Counted from the first letter of the stretch, positions 19,600 to 29,234 are shown. The stretch is 64,000 bases of DNA from JACXTP01 sp963827905 (GCA_963827905.1 CAWHCB010000008.1:62001-126000), one strand, 5' to 3'. Notes: generated from the letters alone by a model not told the origin. Translations and numbers: made by a program.

Positions 19600-19614
19600 A
19601 AAAACTTATTTAAC
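19600..19614 (+). promoter_or_regulatory. Divergent promoter region of the AksA-like and TPR-like genes
   Basis: CTTATTTAACC on the plus strand lies about 28 bases before the AksA-like ATG; the same bases read GGTTAAATAAG on the minus strand, a TATA-like element for the opposite gene. Confidence 0.45.
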
Positions 19615-19635
19615 CGCTGAGGCTAACGAAGGAAC

Positions 19636-20796
19636 ATGCAGCTTACGGCACTGAGCCCCTACAATCCCAAGCTGGACCTAACCGACGTCATAGTCTATGA
19701 CTCCACATTGCGGGACGGGGAGCAGACGCCAGGGATGGCGTTCACCAACGAGCAGAAGGTGGAGATCGCCATCAAGCTCGATGAGATCGGGGTGCCTCAG
19801 ATAGAGGCTGGCTTCGCCGCCGTCTCGGAGAATGAGATGAAGGCCATCAAGGAGGTCTCCTCCCTCGGTCTGAAGGCCGACATCCTGTCCTTATGCCGCC
19901 TCACGAAGGCGGACATCGATGCCTGCGCCGAGGCAGAGGTGGACATGGTGCTGCTCTTCATCGCCACATCGGACATCCATCTGAAGTACAAGTTCAAGAA
20001 GCCCCGGGAGTTCATCCTGGAGAAGGTGGCCGAGAGCATCGATTACTGCCGCGAAAGGGGGTTGAAGGCCAGCCTGAGCGCCGAGGACAGCACCCGAACC
20101 GACCTCGACTTCCTGCTTCAGGTCTTCCATACTGCCGAGAGGTCCGGAGCGGTCCGGTTGGGCATCACGGACACGGTGGGATGCGCCTCCCCGGAGGCCA
20201 TGACCCATATGGTCTCGCACATCTGTGCCAATGTGAGGACGCCGGTGTCCCTGCATCTTCACAACGACTTCGGTCTGGTCCTCGCCAACGCCATCGCCGG
20301 CATCAAGGCGGGTGCGAAGGCGGTGACCACCACCGTGAACGGCATCGGGGAGAGGGCGGGCAACCTGCCATTGGAACAGTTCGTGCCCACCATGAAGTAC
20401 GTCTACAATTGCGACCTGGGCATCGACTGCAGCAAGATGACCGAGCTCTGCGACCTCGTGGCCACCTATACCCGCCTGCCTCGCCCCATGAACCAGCCGC
20501 TGGTGGGGCCGAACGTGTTCTCCCACGAGTCCGGCATCCATGTCGCCGCCATTCTGGAATGTCCGCTCACGTATGAGAGCATCCCGCCCGAGGCGGTCGG
20601 GAACAAGCGCCATATCCTGATGGGGAAGCACACTGGCATCAACTATGTGCGCAAGCGGGTCGATGAGCTGGGCAAGAAGGCCACCGAGGAGCAGCTCAAC
20701 TCCATCCTTTCCCAGGTGAAGAGGATGGGCGAGAAGAAGGGCCGGGTCAGCGAGGACGAGTTCAAGCAGATAGTGACCATGACCTTGAGCGGTTGA
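19636..20796 (+). CDS. Homocitrate synthase-type acyltransferase (AksA/NifV-like)
   Basis: 386 residues of the DRE-TIM metallolyase family. Motifs are DSTLRDGEQTPGMAF at the N-terminus, SLHLHNDFG for the metal site and NGIGERAGN. It lacks the C-terminal regulatory domain of isopropylmalate and citramalate synthases, which fits AksA (condensing 2-oxoglutarate and homologues with acetyl-CoA for coenzyme B) or NifV/LysS homocitrate synthases. In a methanogen AksA would be expected; without methanogenesis genes in view this stays open. GAAGGA precedes the ATG. Its stop directly abuts the pyrK stop. Confidence 0.85.
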   Translation: MQLTALSPYNPKLDLTDVIVYDSTLRDGEQTPGMAFTNEQKVEIAIKLDEIGVPQIEAGFAAVSENEMKAIKEVSSLGLKADILSLCRLTKADIDACAEAEVDMVLLFIATSDIHLKYKFKKPREFILEKVAESIDYCRERGLKASLSAEDSTRTDLDFLLQVFHTAERSGAVRLGITDTVGCASPEAMTHMVSHICANVRTPVSLHLHNDFGLVLANAIAGIKAGAKAVTTTVNGIGERAGNLPLEQFVPTMKYVYNCDLGIDCSKMTELCDLVATYTRLPRPMNQPLVGPNVFSHESGIHVAAILECPLTYESIPPEAVGNKRHILMGKHTGINYVRKRVDELGKKATEEQLNSILSQVKRMGEKKGRVSEDEFKQIVTMTLSG

Positions 20797-21574
20797 TCAG
20801 AGCTTGATGATCCTGCCCGCCTCGTCGCGCTTCAGGCGGTTGAACTCCGCCATCTCATCGATCTCCCTCCCATAGAAGACCGGTCCGTCGGCGCACACCC
20901 GCCGGCCGTCGATGACGCAGGAACCGCACAGTCCGGAACCGCACTTCATGAAGCGCTCCAAGGACATCTGGCTCTCCACACCGAACTTCTTGCACGACTC
21001 TAAAAGGTAGTACAGCATCCTCTCCGGCCCGCAGGCCAATACCTGACTGTAGCTGCGCTTGGCCAACATCTCCTCGACCAAGGCCACCACCGTCCCCTTC
21101 CTTCCTTGACTGCCGTCATCGGTGGATATCTGGACCTCTTCCGACCCTTTTCGGGCCCGGTCCTCGAATATGACCTCGCCCTCGTTGCGAGCCCCCAGCG
21201 CCACATCCACCACCGTCCGGTCTCCTGAGACCTCCACCGCTGGCATGACGCAGGCGATCCCTGTGCCCCCGCCCACCACCAGGTAACGTCCGTTAGGCCT
21301 GGAGAAGCCCCGACCGTAAGGGCCTCGGACCCCGATCATCTCCCCGACCTTCACCTCGGAGAGCGCCTTGGTGGCCTCCCCTATCTGCTCGCACGGTGAT
21401 GCCTTTCGTCTTCCCGATGTAGGAAAGGGACATGGGCACCTCATCGACGCCTGGCACCCAGACCATGACGAACTGACCGGGGCGAGCGGTCCGGTCCAGG
21501 TCGAAACGCAAGGTGGTCATGCCCTTGCCTTCGCTGACCACCTCCTTCACCTTGACCACCAGATTAGCGTTCAT
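20797..21574 (-). CDS. pyrK: Dihydroorotate dehydrogenase electron-transfer subunit (one frameshift)
   Basis: PyrK carries electrons between PyrD and NAD+. About 258 residues: an FAD-binding barrel (RPGQFVMVWVPGVDEVPMSLS is partly quoted as GQFVMVWVPG), the NAD domain (YLVVGGGTGIA) and the 2Fe-2S motif CGSGLCGSCVIDGRRVC. The frame changes near 21395, between KTKGITV and EQIGEATKALSEV. The ATG at 21574 overlaps the end of pyrD by 11 bases. It is the last gene of nifS-pyrD-pyrK. Confidence 0.92.
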
Positions 21575-22476
21575 GGGCCACCCCCACCAGCTCCCGGAGG
21601 TCGTGGCAACCGGTCTCCTCCATGTAGGCATCCATCCCCTTGGTTATCTCGCTGAAGACGCCCAAACCTCGGGTGGCGATCGCCGAACCTACCTGAATCG
21701 CCGAAGCACCGGCCATCATGTATTCCATGGCATCCCTCCAGTCGCTGATCCCGCCCACGCCGATGATGGGGATGTCGATATTGTCATACAGGTCGTACAC
21801 GCATCGCAATCCCACTGGCTTGACCGCCGTCCCGGAAAGGCCACCGTACCGGTTGGACAGCACCGGCCGGCGGAACTCCACGGATATGGCCATGGCCTTC
21901 AAGGTGTTGATGGCCACCACGCCGTCCCCCTCGGCCCCTTCCACCGCCTTCGCCACGTCGATGAGGCGGTGCGTGTTGGGCGTGAGCTTGGAGAACACTG
22001 GGACCCTGACCGCGGACTTTACCTCCCGGACTATCTTGCCCACCATCTCCGGGTCGATGCCCATCTCCATCCCGTAACCCTTGGCGTGTGGGCAGCTTAG
22101 GTTCAGCTCCACCCCGGCCGCGCCATGTTCCTCCATCTTGACGGCCAAAAGCGCGAACTCCTGGGGACTGGACGCGAAGATGCTCCCGATGACCGGCACC
22201 TTGCCCTTCTTGGCCTCCCTCCATCTCCCCCCCGAACTCCTCGATGCCCGGACCAGGCAGGCCCATGGCATTGACAAAATATGATTCGCATTCGAAGATG
22301 GTGGGGTTCTTGTACCCGTTCCTCGGCTCTGAACCGATGGATTTGGTAACCACCGCGCCAGCGCCTTGGTCCGCGGCCCGGGCCAATGAGGCCCCGGTCT
22401 CGCCCATCATGCCCGAGGCGAGCATGGTGGGGTTGGACATCTTGATTCCGGCAAGGTTCACCTTGAGGGAGGTCAT
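21564..22476 (-). CDS. pyrD: Dihydroorotate dehydrogenase, class 1B (one frameshift)
   Basis: Oxidises dihydroorotate to orotate in pyrimidine synthesis. About 303 residues. The FMN barrel shows NPTMLASGMMG, KSIGSEPRNGYKNP, ELNLSCPHAKG with the family's cysteine base, KLTPN and GVGGISDWRDAMEYMMAGASA. The frame changes near 22222, between GPGIEEFGGE and REAKKGKVPVIGS. The ATG at 22476 follows GGAGGGAGG and is 19 bases after nifS. Pairing with pyrK marks it as the NAD-linked 1B type. Confidence 0.93.
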
Positions 22477-22495
22477 CCTCCCTCCAGATGCCCTG

Positions 22496-23693
22496 TCATC
22501 TCTTAATGCTACCGAGCCCTTCGCAATGTCCGCGCATGGCATCCATGGCGCCTTTGACCCCACCCATGACCCAGGGCAGGACGCCTAGGAATCGTTCGAC
22601 CTCTTCGTCGCGGTTGAACTTGCTCAGAGTGATCCGGATGGAGCAACGGGCCAGTTCAGGACGCAGACCGATGGCCTGGAGCGTACCGGATGACCTGGCC
22701 CCTATGGAGGAACAGGCCGAACCGGTCGAGACGCAGAAACCGGCCTGGTCCAAGGCGAGCACCATCATCTCCCCCTCATAGCCCGGGAGACAGACGTGGG
22801 CATTGTGGCACAATCTTCGGACGGGATGGCCGTTGAGGAAGCCTCCCTCGACCTGTTCCAGCATCCCCTGGACCAGGTGGTCGCGCATCCTCCCTATCCG
22901 TTCCACGCTCTCTTCCATCTCCGCAAGCCCTATCTCCATGGCCGTGCCCATGCCCACTATGCCTGGGACGTTCTCGGTCGAGGAGCGCAGCCCCTTCTCC
23001 TGACCACCCCCATGCACGATCGGGCTCATTGGTGTGCCATGTCGGACATAGAGGGCCCCCACCCCCTTCGGACCGTGGAACTTGTGGGCGGCGAGGGAGA
23101 GAAGGTCGATGTTGCCCTTCGCCACATCCAATGGCATTCGACATGCCGCCTGCACGGCATCGGTGTGAAAGGCGGCCCCTTTGTCGTGGGCGATCTCTGA
23201 TGCGCCATGATGTCTTGGATCGTCCCGATCTCATTGTTGGCTGTGACCATCGAAACCAGCAGCGTTTCCTTCCCCACCGCCGCCTTGAGGTCTTCCAGAG
23301 AGACCAGCCCATGACGATCGACCGGGAGGAAGGTGGTGTGAAACCCAGGGTGTTCAGATATTCGCAGGCCCGGATGACCGCAGGATGTTCCACTTGGGTG
23401 GTGACGATATGATCGCCCTTGGACCGGTTCGCCAACGCGAAACCGATGATGGCCAGGTTGTCCGATTCCGTCCCGCCCCCGGTGAACACGACCTCATTGG
23501 ACATCGCACCTATGCCGGTGGAGACCTGCCCTCTCGCCTTGTCCATCGCCTGGAACGCCTCCCTTCCAGCGCGGTGCATGCTGGACGGATTTCCATATCG
23601 TTCACAATGGAATGGTGCCATCGCCTCGACCACTCGCGGGTCCATGGCCGTGGTGGCGCTGTTGTCGAAATAGACGATGGGTTGACCAGTCAC
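22496..23693 (-). CDS. nifS: Cysteine desulfurase NifS/IscS type (two frameshifts)
   Basis: PLP enzyme that takes sulfur from cysteine for Fe-S clusters or tRNA thiolation. About 398 residues: YFDNSATTAMDPRV at the N-terminus, FTGGGTESDNLAI, VTANNEIGTIQDI, the PLP lysine in SLAAHKFHGPKG and the sulfur-carrying cysteine in STGSACSS. Frames change near 23328 and 23205, and each join restores family sequence (FLPVDRHG, EIAHDKGAAFHTDAVQAA). Translation starts at GTG 23693 after GGAGGGG. It heads an operon with pyrD and pyrK, both Fe-S or flavin dependent. Confidence 0.93.
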
Positions 23694-23778
23694 GACCCCT
23701 CCATCCTGCCTTGTAGGTATTTATCGGTTTTTATTAGAGTAAAAGGCCATAAATATCAGGGTCTGGATTCAATCGACC
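23694..23778. promoter_or_regulatory. Divergent promoter between nifS and the SufS-like gene
   Basis: The plus strand has CATAAATATC about 27 bases before the SufS-like ATG, and the minus strand has GATAAATACC about 29 bases before the nifS GTG. Both are good archaeal TATA elements with near-leaderless spacing. Confidence 0.55.
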
Positions 23779-24990
23779 ATGGACGTCAGTCGAATCCGCA
23801 AGGATTTTCCATTGTACGACAAGGACTCGGAGGCCCCGGTCTACCTGGACTCGGCCTGCCAGAGCCTTAGGCCAAGGCAGGTGATCGAGGCGATGGACCA
23901 ATACTATACGTCCTATCCTGCATGCGGTGGGAGGAGCGTCCACAGATTTGCCACCCAGGTCTCCCTGAAGGTGGATGAGGCCAGGGAGACGATAGCACGT
24001 TTCATCGGCGCTGAGAGCGAGATGGAGGTGGTATTCACCAAATCGTGCACGGAGGCTTTGAACACCGTCGCCTTCGGATTGAACCTGGAACGGGGAGATG
24101 TCGTGGTCTCGACCGATGCCGAACATAATAGCAACCATGTCCCCTGGATGGAGCTCGCTGATCGGAAGGGCATAGTCCGTAGTTTTTGCAGGTCCACCAA
24201 AGAAGGATTGTTCGATATGGAGGCTTTCAAGGAGATATTGGACCGCAAGGTGAAAGTGGTAAGCATGGTCCATACCAACAATGTCAATGGTGTCACCATT
24301 CCGGTCCGAGAGATCTCCGAACTGGCCCATGACCATGGCGCGTTGATGGTGGTGGACGGTGCCCAGTCCGCCCCACATATGCATTTGGACATGGTGAGGA
24401 TGGGCATCGACCTTTTTGGCATGTCCTTCCACAAGATGCTCGGCCCTTCCGGCATGGGGGTGCTTTACGGAAGGGCGGAACACCTCAAAAAGCTGAGACC
24501 TTTGATGTCCGGGGGAGGCAGCGTGCTGGAGACCAGTTATGATCATGCGACCTATCTACCGCCCCCCGAGAAGTTCGAAGCGGGCCTGCTAAACTACGCG
24601 GGCATTATTGGGGCAGGCGCGGCGGTCGAATACCTGAGGAAGGTCGGCATGGACGATGTGCAGGAGCATGGGCGTCGCCTGAACCGGATAATGACCACCG
24701 GGTTGCTCCATTTGGAGGAGGTTAGGCTGCTGGAACCGGTCGACCCGGACAGACGGGGAAGCATTTGCTCCTTCAACGTCAAAGGGCTGACCTCGCATGA
24801 TGTGGCCATGTTCTTGGACGAGATCGGACAGGTCATGATCCGCTCTGGTTCCCACTGCTCCCATCCATATTTCCTATCGAGGGGCCTGGAAGGTTGCGCA
24901 AGGGCCTCGACCTACATCTACAACGACGAAATGGACGCCAAGAGGTTCGTTGATTGTGTGGAAAGAATGGTGAAGGTCTTCGCTTCGTAG
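23779..24990 (+). CDS. SufS-like cysteine desulfurase / class V aminotransferase
   Basis: 403 residues. The fold-type I class V pattern runs VYLDSACQSLRP, AEHNSNHVPW, VDGAQSAPHMHLD, the PLP lysine in GMSFHKMLGPSG, and a C-terminal RSGSHCSHPYF with the cysteine placed as in SufS. Group II desulfurases use SufU or SufE partners, none of which is adjacent. It could also be a related lyase acting on another sulfur or selenium amino acid. It is transcribed divergently from a NifS-type desulfurase. Confidence 0.8.
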   Translation: MDVSRIRKDFPLYDKDSEAPVYLDSACQSLRPRQVIEAMDQYYTSYPACGGRSVHRFATQVSLKVDEARETIARFIGAESEMEVVFTKSCTEALNTVAFGLNLERGDVVVSTDAEHNSNHVPWMELADRKGIVRSFCRSTKEGLFDMEAFKEILDRKVKVVSMVHTNNVNGVTIPVREISELAHDHGALMVVDGAQSAPHMHLDMVRMGIDLFGMSFHKMLGPSGMGVLYGRAEHLKKLRPLMSGGGSVLETSYDHATYLPPPEKFEAGLLNYAGIIGAGAAVEYLRKVGMDDVQEHGRRLNRIMTTGLLHLEEVRLLEPVDPDRRGSICSFNVKGLTSHDVAMFLDEIGQVMIRSGSHCSHPYFLSRGLEGCARASTYIYNDEMDAKRFVDCVERMVKVFAS

Positions 24991-24994
24991 ACCC

Positions 24995-25401
24995 TCACCA
25001 GAGTGTCCCCTTGTCCTTCGTCGATGTCGATGTAGCAAGGTCGACCTTGAGCTCAGGGAGAGCCACTGATCGGAGGGAAGTTCAGCGCCGTCCTGACCGA
25101 ACAACGTGACCGATCCTGGCAGGGAGCGCACGAAATGATGGTCCGAACCGATTAGCTCGATGATGCCCCCACCCATGCGCAATTCCTCGTCTTCGTTCAG
25201 GACCTCGCTCAGGGCCAATTCCATGTGGCCTTGTGAGCCTTCATCCATCCCCCCGAGTGAGTCCACCAGATTCTGGAAGGCTTCCTCCCTGGACTGATCG
25301 ACGGCGACTTGCACCGCCACATTGATGCTGGTTACGACCACGCCCAACACTGCCATCGCGCTGACCAAGGCCCAGAGCTTGGACAGGAAGAACTCGATCA
25401 T
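24995..25401 (-). CDS. Pilin-like secreted protein 3 (one frameshift)
   Basis: About 135 residues with one N-terminal hydrophobic helix (LVSAMAVLGVVVTSINVAV) and a mostly acidic outer domain. The frame from 25401 runs past its likely end; shifting near 25063 gives ALPELKVDLATSTSTKDKG and a stop at 24995, just 4 bases from the SufS-like stop. The ATG overlaps the previous stop (ATGA). I infer a pilin-like or pilus-associated role from its two neighbours; the signal peptide itself lacks a clear glycine cleavage site. Confidence 0.55.
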
Positions 25402-25850
25402 GTCGTCACTTCCACGCAGCGCTCCCCTGACACTTCCACGCAGGTGATGGTGACGACGGTATCGCGCTCAAGGACCAGACCATGGGCACCGGGGGTGAGG
25501 AGGCGGATGGCAGGGTCGGTCAGATATACCCTCTCCAACTCCAACCCCTGATCGATTATCGCGATGGAGTAACTCTCTGAACCGGTCGGTCCCCCTATCA
25601 TCACAAAGCGACTTGGGTCCTCTGGGATATGGACGTTCAGGCTCCGGGAGTTACCTGGTCCTGAGAGGTAGACCTCTTCCACCGTGCCGCAAATCTTCTC
25701 CAAGGCATCCTGCAAAAGGATGGTTCCGGACTCCTCCTCGTAGGATCGAAGGGCGTTGGAAAGGACTGGGGCGCAGATGGATATCATGATGGAAATGATT
25801 ACCAATTTGAGGGGCATGCCCTCAAGGCCATGGTCGTCAGAGATCCTCAT
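25398..25850 (-). CDS. Pilin-like protein 2 with class III signal
   Basis: 150 residues. The N-terminus MRISDDHGLEG-MPLKLVIISIMISI has the charged leader, glycine and hydrophobic helix of archaeal type IV pilin precursors, which are cut by a prepilin peptidase and assembled through the helix. The outer domain contains cysteines in EKICGTVEE, TCVEVSGERC. No family beyond that is recognised. The ATG at 25850 follows GGTGA and lies 4 bases after the previous stop. Confidence 0.65.
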   Translation of the reverse strand: MRISDDHGLEGMPLKLVIISIMISICAPVLSNALRSYEEESGTILLQDALEKICGTVEEVYLSGPGNSRSLNVHIPEDPSRFVMIGGPTGSESYSIAIIDQGLELERVYLTDPAIRLLTPGAHGLVLERDTVVTITCVEVSGERCVEVTT

Positions 25851-25854
25851 GTCA

Positions 25855-26343
25855 TCACCCGCAAACCACAGGGATGCTGGTGGAGGAGTCGGTCCCCATC
25901 CCGCTCTTGGCGGCTGTGACCTTGACGAAGGCCACGCCGCCGAAGGAGGCGATATCGAGGTGGCTGAAACGAACCTCTCCATTCTCATCCGTCACCCCAT
26001 GAGGGGCCCTCCCATTGCCATCAGTTACCTGACAACCGCTCAGGACGACGGTAGCGCCCTCCACTGTGTCCCCATTTTGATCGAGGACGGTTATCGTGAT
26101 CCGCACTCCATCCCCGGAAAAGGTACCGTCATGGTCCGTGTCCTGGAGCACGATCTGGTCGGTGTCGACGTGAACGGAGCCGATCGAGCTGGGGGCGGAC
26201 AGACCGCTCATCCAACCCATCATCACAGCGGTGCCTACGCCAGCGATTAGGACCAGCACCATCAGTTGCAGGGGCAGTCCCTCGATCCCTGCCCCCTCGT
26301 CCCTTTTTATGTTCTTTTGCCTCTTATTGTTCGTCGCGATCAT
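25855..26343 (-). CDS. Pilin-like protein 1 with class III signal
   Basis: 162 residues. A basic leader (NNKRQKNIKRDEGAGIEG) ends at a glycine followed by LPLQLMVLVLIAGVGTAVMM, a typical archaeal prepilin site. The mature part looks like an Ig- or carboxypeptidase-regulatory-like beta domain (TITVLDQNGDTVEGATVVLSG, DENGEVRFSHL). Likely displayed at the surface, in adhesion or a pilus. First gene of a three-gene operon. No pilus ATPase or membrane platform gene is in the window. Confidence 0.7.
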   Translation of the reverse strand: MIATNNKRQKNIKRDEGAGIEGLPLQLMVLVLIAGVGTAVMMGWMSGLSAPSSIGSVHVDTDQIVLQDTDHDGTFSGDGVRITITVLDQNGDTVEGATVVLSGCQVTDGNGRAPHGVTDENGEVRFSHLDIASFGGVAFVKVTAAKSGMGTDSSTSIPVVCG

Positions 26344-26604
26344 TTGACCACAAAGCAATCATGCGCCGAACGATGTCAATAACGAGACCGCTACAATGAG
26401 GCTAACCTCATCTACGAATTTCGAAGACATCCTGTGGCATACGATATCTAATTCGAATAAAAATTCAAAAGGACTATATTTACGAAGATTCAATACGAAT
26501 AATGTTAGGATTTCTCTCAATTGTTAGAGGAAAATTATTTAAAAAGTATGGATATACCCTGCGAAGGAATCGCATGGTAGCCTGCCTGCCGTGAGGGATG
26601 TAAC
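26344..26604. promoter_or_regulatory. AT-rich intergenic region between pilin operon and biotin carboxylase
   Basis: 261 bases much richer in A+T than the genes around it. TTATTTAAAAAG at 26535-26546 is a strong TATA box for the plus-strand carboxylase, giving a leader of about 40 bases. TACGAA occurs three times and TTCGAA twice between 26413 and 26500, which may be operator copies. Confidence 0.45.
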
Positions 26605-27996
26605 GTGTTCAAGAGAGTGTTGGTCGCAAATCGGGGTGAGATCGCCATACGCGTGATGGCAACATGCAAACGCCTAGGGATACCTACCGTTGGCATCTAT
26701 ACTCCGACCGACAAGCACTGCAAGCATGTGTCCTTCGCCGACAAGAGCGTGGAGCTGTCCGCGCATGAGAGCGGCATCGGCTACCTCGATATGGACGCGA
26801 TATTCGATGTGGCGAGCCGCATGAAGGTCGAGGCCATCCATCCCGGATACGGTTTCCTGTCCGAGAAGACGGAGTTCTCCCAACGCTGTGAGGAGGAGGG
26901 CTTCGTGTTCATCGGGCCGAACCCAAGGGCCATGAAGAGCCTTGGTAGCAAGCTTTCCGCTCGAGCGTTCATGAAGAAGGTCGGGGTCCCGGTCATGCCT
27001 GGTACATTGGACCCGTTGAGGGACGCCGAGGACGCCAAGGTCAAGGCCAGGGAGATCGGTTACCCCATCATGCTGAAGGCCTCGGGCGGAGGTGGTGGAC
27101 GGGGCATGAGGGTCGTGAACACGGACGAGGAGATGGAGGACTCGTTCACCAACGCCAAGAACGAGTCGGAAAAGGCCTTCAAGAACTCCACCATCTACAT
27201 GGAGAAGGCGTTCTTCAAAGCGAGGCACATCGAGTTCCAGGTGGTGGGCGACTCGCGCGGGAACGCCTATTGCCTGGGCGAGAGGGAGTGCAGCGTGCAG
27301 CGCCGTCACCAGAAGATCCTGGAGGAGACGCCATCGACCGCGGTCAGCCCAGAGCTGCGCCATCGCATCATGGACCTGTGCGTGGAGGCGGTCAAGAAGT
27401 CTGGATATACCAGTCTGGGGACGTTCGAGTTCCTCATGAGCGAACACGGTGACCTGAACTTCCTGGAGGCGAACACCCGCATTCAGGTGGAGCACCCCAT
27501 CACCGAGGCGGTCACCGGTCTGGACCTGGTAGAGATCCAGCTCAACATCGCTGCGGACAAGGATGTGAGCCAAGTCCTCTCCTCGGTTCGGCCGAGGGGG
27601 CATGCCATGGAGTTCAGGATCAACGCGGAGAACCCGTTCAGCAACTTCATGCCCTCGCCTGGGAGGATCGAGAAGTACATGGAGCCGTCAGGCGAGAATG
27701 TGCGGGTCGACTCCGCTGCCTATGAAGGCTACGTGGTGCCTACCGAGTTCGACAATCTGCTCGCGAAGCTGGTGGTGTTCGGGGCCTCAAGGTCAGAGGT
27801 CATTGCCCGTTCCAAGGACGCGCTGGACCGCTACACCGTCTCCGGCATCAAGACCACCATACCCTATCACCGGCTCATATTGCGGAACGCCGATTTCAAC
27901 GCGGGGAACTACAACATCGAGTTCATCAAGGACCATCCCCCGCAGGAAATGCTGCGCCACACCGAGTTCTCGCTCTTCGAGTCATATGGTCAGTGA
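26605..27996 (+). CDS. pycA: Biotin carboxylase subunit (pyruvate carboxylase A / acyl-CoA carboxylase)
   Basis: ATP-dependent carboxylation of biotin. 463 residues with the ATP-grasp pattern: VANRGEIAIRV, HPGYGFLSE, KASGGGGGRGMR, ERECSVQRRHQK, ANTRIQVEHP and the C-terminal lid. In archaea a free-standing subunit usually works with PycB (carboxyltransferase plus biotin carrier); no such gene, nor a biotin ligase, is adjacent, so the acceptor is not settled and the symbol is tentative. The start is GTG after GAGGGATG. It converges on thpR with a 7-base overlap. Confidence 0.88.
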   Translation: MFKRVLVANRGEIAIRVMATCKRLGIPTVGIYTPTDKHCKHVSFADKSVELSAHESGIGYLDMDAIFDVASRMKVEAIHPGYGFLSEKTEFSQRCEEEGFVFIGPNPRAMKSLGSKLSARAFMKKVGVPVMPGTLDPLRDAEDAKVKAREIGYPIMLKASGGGGGRGMRVVNTDEEMEDSFTNAKNESEKAFKNSTIYMEKAFFKARHIEFQVVGDSRGNAYCLGERECSVQRRHQKILEETPSTAVSPELRHRIMDLCVEAVKKSGYTSLGTFEFLMSEHGDLNFLEANTRIQVEHPITEAVTGLDLVEIQLNIAADKDVSQVLSSVRPRGHAMEFRINAENPFSNFMPSPGRIEKYMEPSGENVRVDSAAYEGYVVPTEFDNLLAKLVVFGASRSEVIARSKDALDRYTVSGIKTTIPYHRLILRNADFNAGNYNIEFIKDHPPQEMLRHTEFSLFESYGQ

Positions 27997-28552
27997 AGCG
28001 GGACCTCGAGGACGGTCGAGTATTCTGGGCCGCTTCGGCTGAGCACGGACTTCTTCAGCTTGATCGAGGATACCGCCTGCTCACCGAATTCCTGGTCCTT
28101 GTAACGCTCCACCATCTTCTCCGAGGCGAAGGAGGCCTTAGGGTCCTTCACCCGAGCCATGGTCAGATGCGGGGAGAACGGCCTGTCCTCCTTCGCAAAA
28201 CCGATGATGGCCAAACCTTCCTCCAATACCTGGGCCATCTGTGCCAGAGGTTCTGCCCCCTTGAGGCCTACCCATACCACCCTGATCGGAGGGCGATGGG
28301 GGAACGACCCGGCGTTCGTCAATCGTAATGAGAATGCAGGTATGCCCAGGACCGCCTGCCTCATCACGGCCTCGATCTGTGGGATCAAGTTCTCGTCGGT
28401 GTCCCCAAGGAACTTCAAGGTGATATGCACCGCGCCCAGGTCCACTGGCTTGAGGCCTGGGCCCACATTCATCAGGTCATGATGGAACTTGACCAGGTTC
28501 GGTCTGAGGTTCCACGTCCACCGCGATGAACGCCCGGAAGGTCGTGTTCCAT
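27990..28552 (-). CDS. thpR: RNA 2',3'-cyclic phosphodiesterase ThpR (two frameshifts)
   Basis: LigT/2H phosphoesterase that opens 2',3'-cyclic phosphates on RNA. The two HxTx motifs are HITLKFLG and HLTMARV. The N-terminus FRAFIAVDVEPQ lies in another frame; a shift near 28505 joins it to NLVKFHHDLMNVG, and a second near 28543 would bring in the ATG at 28552. Corrected length of about 187 residues is standard. It follows the iron-sulfur flavoprotein by 7 bases. Confidence 0.85.
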
Positions 28553-28559
28553 CCCCCGC

Positions 28560-29126
28560 TCAGTGCTCGATGAACTTCTTGATCTCGGCAACGACCTTCT
28601 GCGCCTCCGCCCTCTCCATGATGTCGCTGGCGGGGGACGTGCCTCCCACGATGTGCACCTGGACCTTGGAGATGCCCTGCAAGGCCATGGTCATGTAGTA
28701 TCTGTCCTTCATGTAGGTCAGAACTTCGTTGGCCTGTGGATTGCCCGCCGTGAATATCGCCACCGCCTTCTTGCCTGGGGCCAGACGGGGCTCGTAACGT
28801 TTCGGGCCTTGGGCAGGGGCCAGCAACGCATACATGCGGTCGACCATCGCCTTGAGCAATGCCGTCTCCGCCCCCATGTATATCGGGGATGCGAAGACCA
28901 TTGCATCGCATTCGTGTAGGTCCTGGTAGATCTTGGTCATGTCATCCTTGATGGAACATTCGTCATGTTTCTTGCAATGCATGCAGGCGATGCAGTCCTT
29001 GATCCTCATGTCCACGAGGTCGTAGTAGACCAGGTCCGTGTCCTTGTGGTCCTCGGTGGCCTTCTTCAACAACTTCGCCGTGTTCCCGTCCTTCCGCGGG
29101 CTCCCATTTATCGCAACGATCTTCAT
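28560..29126 (-). CDS. Iron-sulfur flavoprotein (Isf-like) NADPH-dependent FMN reductase fold
   Basis: 188 residues. FMN site INGSPRKDGNTAKLL at the N-terminus, then the compact cysteine motif CIACMHCKKHDEC (CX2CX2CX5C) of archaeal iron-sulfur flavoproteins, then SPIYMGAETALLKAMVDR. These homodimers move electrons from ferredoxin to acceptors such as O2 or peroxide in anaerobes. The ATG at 29126 follows GGAGAGGA; the longer in-frame start at 29174 adds no conserved sequence. Confidence 0.88.
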   Translation of the reverse strand: MKIVAINGSPRKDGNTAKLLKKATEDHKDTDLVYYDLVDMRIKDCIACMHCKKHDECSIKDDMTKIYQDLHECDAMVFASPIYMGAETALLKAMVDRMYALLAPAQGPKRYEPRLAPGKKAVAIFTAGNPQANEVLTYMKDRYYMTMALQGISKVQVHIVGGTSPASDIMERAEAQKVVAEIKKFIEH

Positions 29127-29234
29127 CCAGTCCTCTCCATTCCATGCAATTGGCCCATCATCATTGCAGGCCATGACCTAAAAAGATTGCGTAGGTAGAG
29201 GTTGACATCGACACCCGGAGGTCCATGGCACAAT

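Noticed and set aside
19891..20631. Long open frame on the strand opposite the AksA-like gene
   Set aside because: It mirrors a well conserved gene, has no domain pattern, and long antisense frames are expected at this base composition. The same holds for those at 40545-41279 and 44235-45026.
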